Under the pieces are notes generated by a model. It was given only the letters and a program-made list of their open reading frames with translations, was not told the DNA's origin and made no database searches. Below, piece after piece: positions 62,536 to 64,000 of a stretch of 64,000 bases of DNA. The position numbers were made by a program, and so were the translations under genes. Numbering within the stretch: the stretch's first letter is position 1; each line of letters starts with the position of its first letter. This DNA comes from Vitis vinifera (taxonomy: Eukaryota; Streptophyta; Magnoliopsida; Vitales; Vitaceae), in contig NC_081806.1 in NCBI RefSeq assembly GCF_030704535.1, positions 5,169,001 to 5,233,000 on the forward strand. Direction: 5' to 3'.

Positions 62536-63839
62536 ATGAGAGGTATACCCTTTAATTTTCAGGGGCAGGGAGTGTTGGAGAAGTGGAAAGAAGAAGAGGT
62601 TCTTAGCTTTCTGAGCAACGAACCCACCTCTGTTTTGGATACGCGAAGAAGCCCAAGCCCTCCGACATCGACATCCACATCGACGCTGGCTTCGTCTTTC
62701 GCCGGAGGAGGAGGAAGTACTGGTAGTGTTGGTGTTGGTGGTGGTGGTTCGGCCGACAACACACCCGGCGTGGCAGCAGGGCCGCTGGTTTCTGACAACT
62801 GTCTTCAAAAATGGCCTGTTTCTTTGCCGCTGGAGACCAACCCACCTGATCCCGGCGGCGTTTGTGGTGGTGGTAGCCGGAAGGACGAGTGGGCGGCGGA
62901 GCTCCAGCCCATAACGAGTGGACTGGTGGAGCTTGTTGCCGGCGGAGCCGGAGAAGAGAGATGTGGTGGTCTTGGTCTTGGGCTGGAGGATTGGGAGAGC
63001 ATGTTATCGGAATCGGCAGCCGCTTCGCCGGGCCATGAGCAGTCGCTTCTCGGATGGATCTCCGGCGACGTCGATGACCCGTCATTCGGTCTGAAACATC
63101 TCTTGCAGAGTGGAGGAAATCCTCTGGAGTTTGACGGCAATGCCGGGATGGGAATGCTCTATCACAGCGGTGCCGTGTTTGAAGCTTCAGGCGCTCCGGC
63201 CACTGGTAATCTGATCACAACCTTGAATCCGTCTTTTTTAGGTATCGGTGGTTCTGGGTTTTCTGCAAATAATAACAACAATGGAAAGATTGCTTCAATC
63301 GCACAGAACCTCTCCACAGGGGTTGTTAATTACAAAGCTTCTACTGTTGGGTTGAACAATAACTATAATCCCCAAAATCCCGTTTTCTCAGGATCACTCA
63401 ACAACCTTCCTTTACCGGTTTCGTTATCTCCTGGTATGATTTATCAGCAGCAACAGCAACAGCAACAGCTGGAAACCCCTGAAGAAAAGCCTCAGATTTT
63501 CAATGCACAACCGGCAATTAATCACCATCAACGGTCCCAAAATCCTAACTATTTTCCGGTACCGCCCTACACCCAACAAGACCAGCACCACCTCCTTCAG
63601 CCGCCTCAAGCCAAGCGGCACAACCCTGGCGGTCTGGACCCGAACTCTCAGATGCCAAAAGTCCCTTTTGCTGATCTGGGTCATGAGTTTTTACTCAGAA
63701 GACAGCAGCAGCAGCCACTGTGTTTCACTAACCAGCTGCAATTGCTTCCACAACATCAGCTTCAGCAGAAGCCGTTGATGTTGAGCAAGCAGAAGATGGT
63801 GGGAGGCGGGGAAGAAATGGCGCCCCAATCCCATCACCA

Positions 63840-63870
<31 letters not shown>

Positions 63871-64000
63871 CAGGCTTTGCTGGACCAGCTCTGCAAGGCA
63901 GCAGAGCTGGTAGGCACTGGGAATTTCTCAATCGCGCAAGGGATATTGGCGCGGCTCAATCATCAGCTCTCCCCGGAAGGAAAGCCGTTTCAGAGGGCTG
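62536..64000 (+). CDS. HAM: GRAS regulator of the HAIRY MERISTEM / SCL6-SCL27 group (partial, 3' end outside)
   Basis: Open from ATG 62536 to the window edge: 488 codons without a stop. It begins MRGIPFNFQGQGVLEKWKEE, the conserved start of SCL6/22/27 proteins. A Ser/Gly/Thr-rich stretch follows, then LEDWESMLSESAAASPG and LLGWISGDVDDPSFGLKHLL, conserved in this group, then Asn- and Gln-rich parts including a (CAG/CAA)n polyglutamine at about 63838-63873. From residue about 447, ALLDQLCKAAELV and AQGILARLNHQLS open the GRAS domain (LHRI). The rest of GRAS (VHIID, PFYRE, SAW) is off the edge. The miR171 site lies in this exon. HAM proteins keep shoot and root meristems undifferentiated, with WUSCHEL-type partners, in the nucleus. 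Confidence 0.95.
63942..63962 (+). promoter_or_regulatory. miR171 target site
   Basis: The 21 bases starting GATATTGGCGCGG and ending CTCAATCA are, as I recall it, the exact complement of canonical miR171. They sit in the codons for ILARLNH. In Arabidopsis the homologous site is cleaved by miR171, so post-transcriptional control of this gene is strongly expected. Confidence 0.95.

Noticed and set aside
62603-63140. Minus-strand ORFs up to 160 codons
   Set aside because: They lie opposite the intact GRAS coding sequence. Their Pro/Arg/His-rich content is what Gly/Ser/Ala-rich codons give in reverse.

Overview
The window is nuclear DNA of a flowering plant. It is AT-rich, its genes are split by introns, there is no bacterial-type gene packing, and gene space alternates with several classes of retrotransposon and MITE. 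The gene set and the LINE/SINE/LTR families look like grapevine (Vitis) or a close relative; that species call is inference.

Seven host genes can be supported, several of them only by joining short exons by eye. They are: (1) a secreted 8-cysteine/proline-rich protein at 2336-2734 (-); (2) mitochondrial complex I subunit NDUFB8 (-), whose last 18 codons at 8800-8856 lie 8.5 kb from the other three exons at 17361-17974; (3) L-lactate dehydrogenase (-), two exons, 25116-26778; (4) a YbaK-type aminoacyl-tRNA editing-domain protein (+), five exons, 27938-32569; (5) a precursor of a GOLVEN/RGF/CLEL sulfated peptide hormone (-), three exons, 34792-36186, ending in DYAQPHRKPPIHN; (6) autophagy protein ATG8 (-), five coding exons, 45788-49025; (7) the N-terminal part of a HAIRY MERISTEM/SCL6-type GRAS regulator (+), 62536 to the window end, including an exact miR171 target site at 63942-63962. 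Nothing indicates that these genes act together; each belongs to a different process.

The NDUFB8 third intron (8857-17360) is a stack of retroposons. A decayed antisense-oriented LINE (about 12168-16860) was split by a younger LINE with an 18-bp target-site duplication (12427-14011) and by a MITE (14170-16042). The MITE was itself split by another LINE with a 17-bp duplication (14473-16004). The same intron holds a 5'-truncated LINE (10123-11085) and three very short insertions of 23-42 bp that look like LINE copies reduced to little more than the 3' tail and poly(A).

Other mobile DNA: a Tourist-like MITE (1143-1419); three copies of one hAT-like MITE family (4562, 46712, 48262) and two of another (18973, 44988); a TRIM-like miniature LTR element with complete LTRs, primer-binding site, polypurine tract and ATAAA duplication (20326-21501); a decayed Copia pol (22250-24010); a GC-rich Gypsy 3' part with an antisense ORF that contains an in-frame intron (38731-41455); a solo Copia-type LTR with perfect AGTTT duplication (42756-43249); and a decayed Gypsy pol (55455-56412) next to an LTR-like sequence. 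The remaining intergenic DNA is AT-rich with microsatellites, and I see no genes in it.
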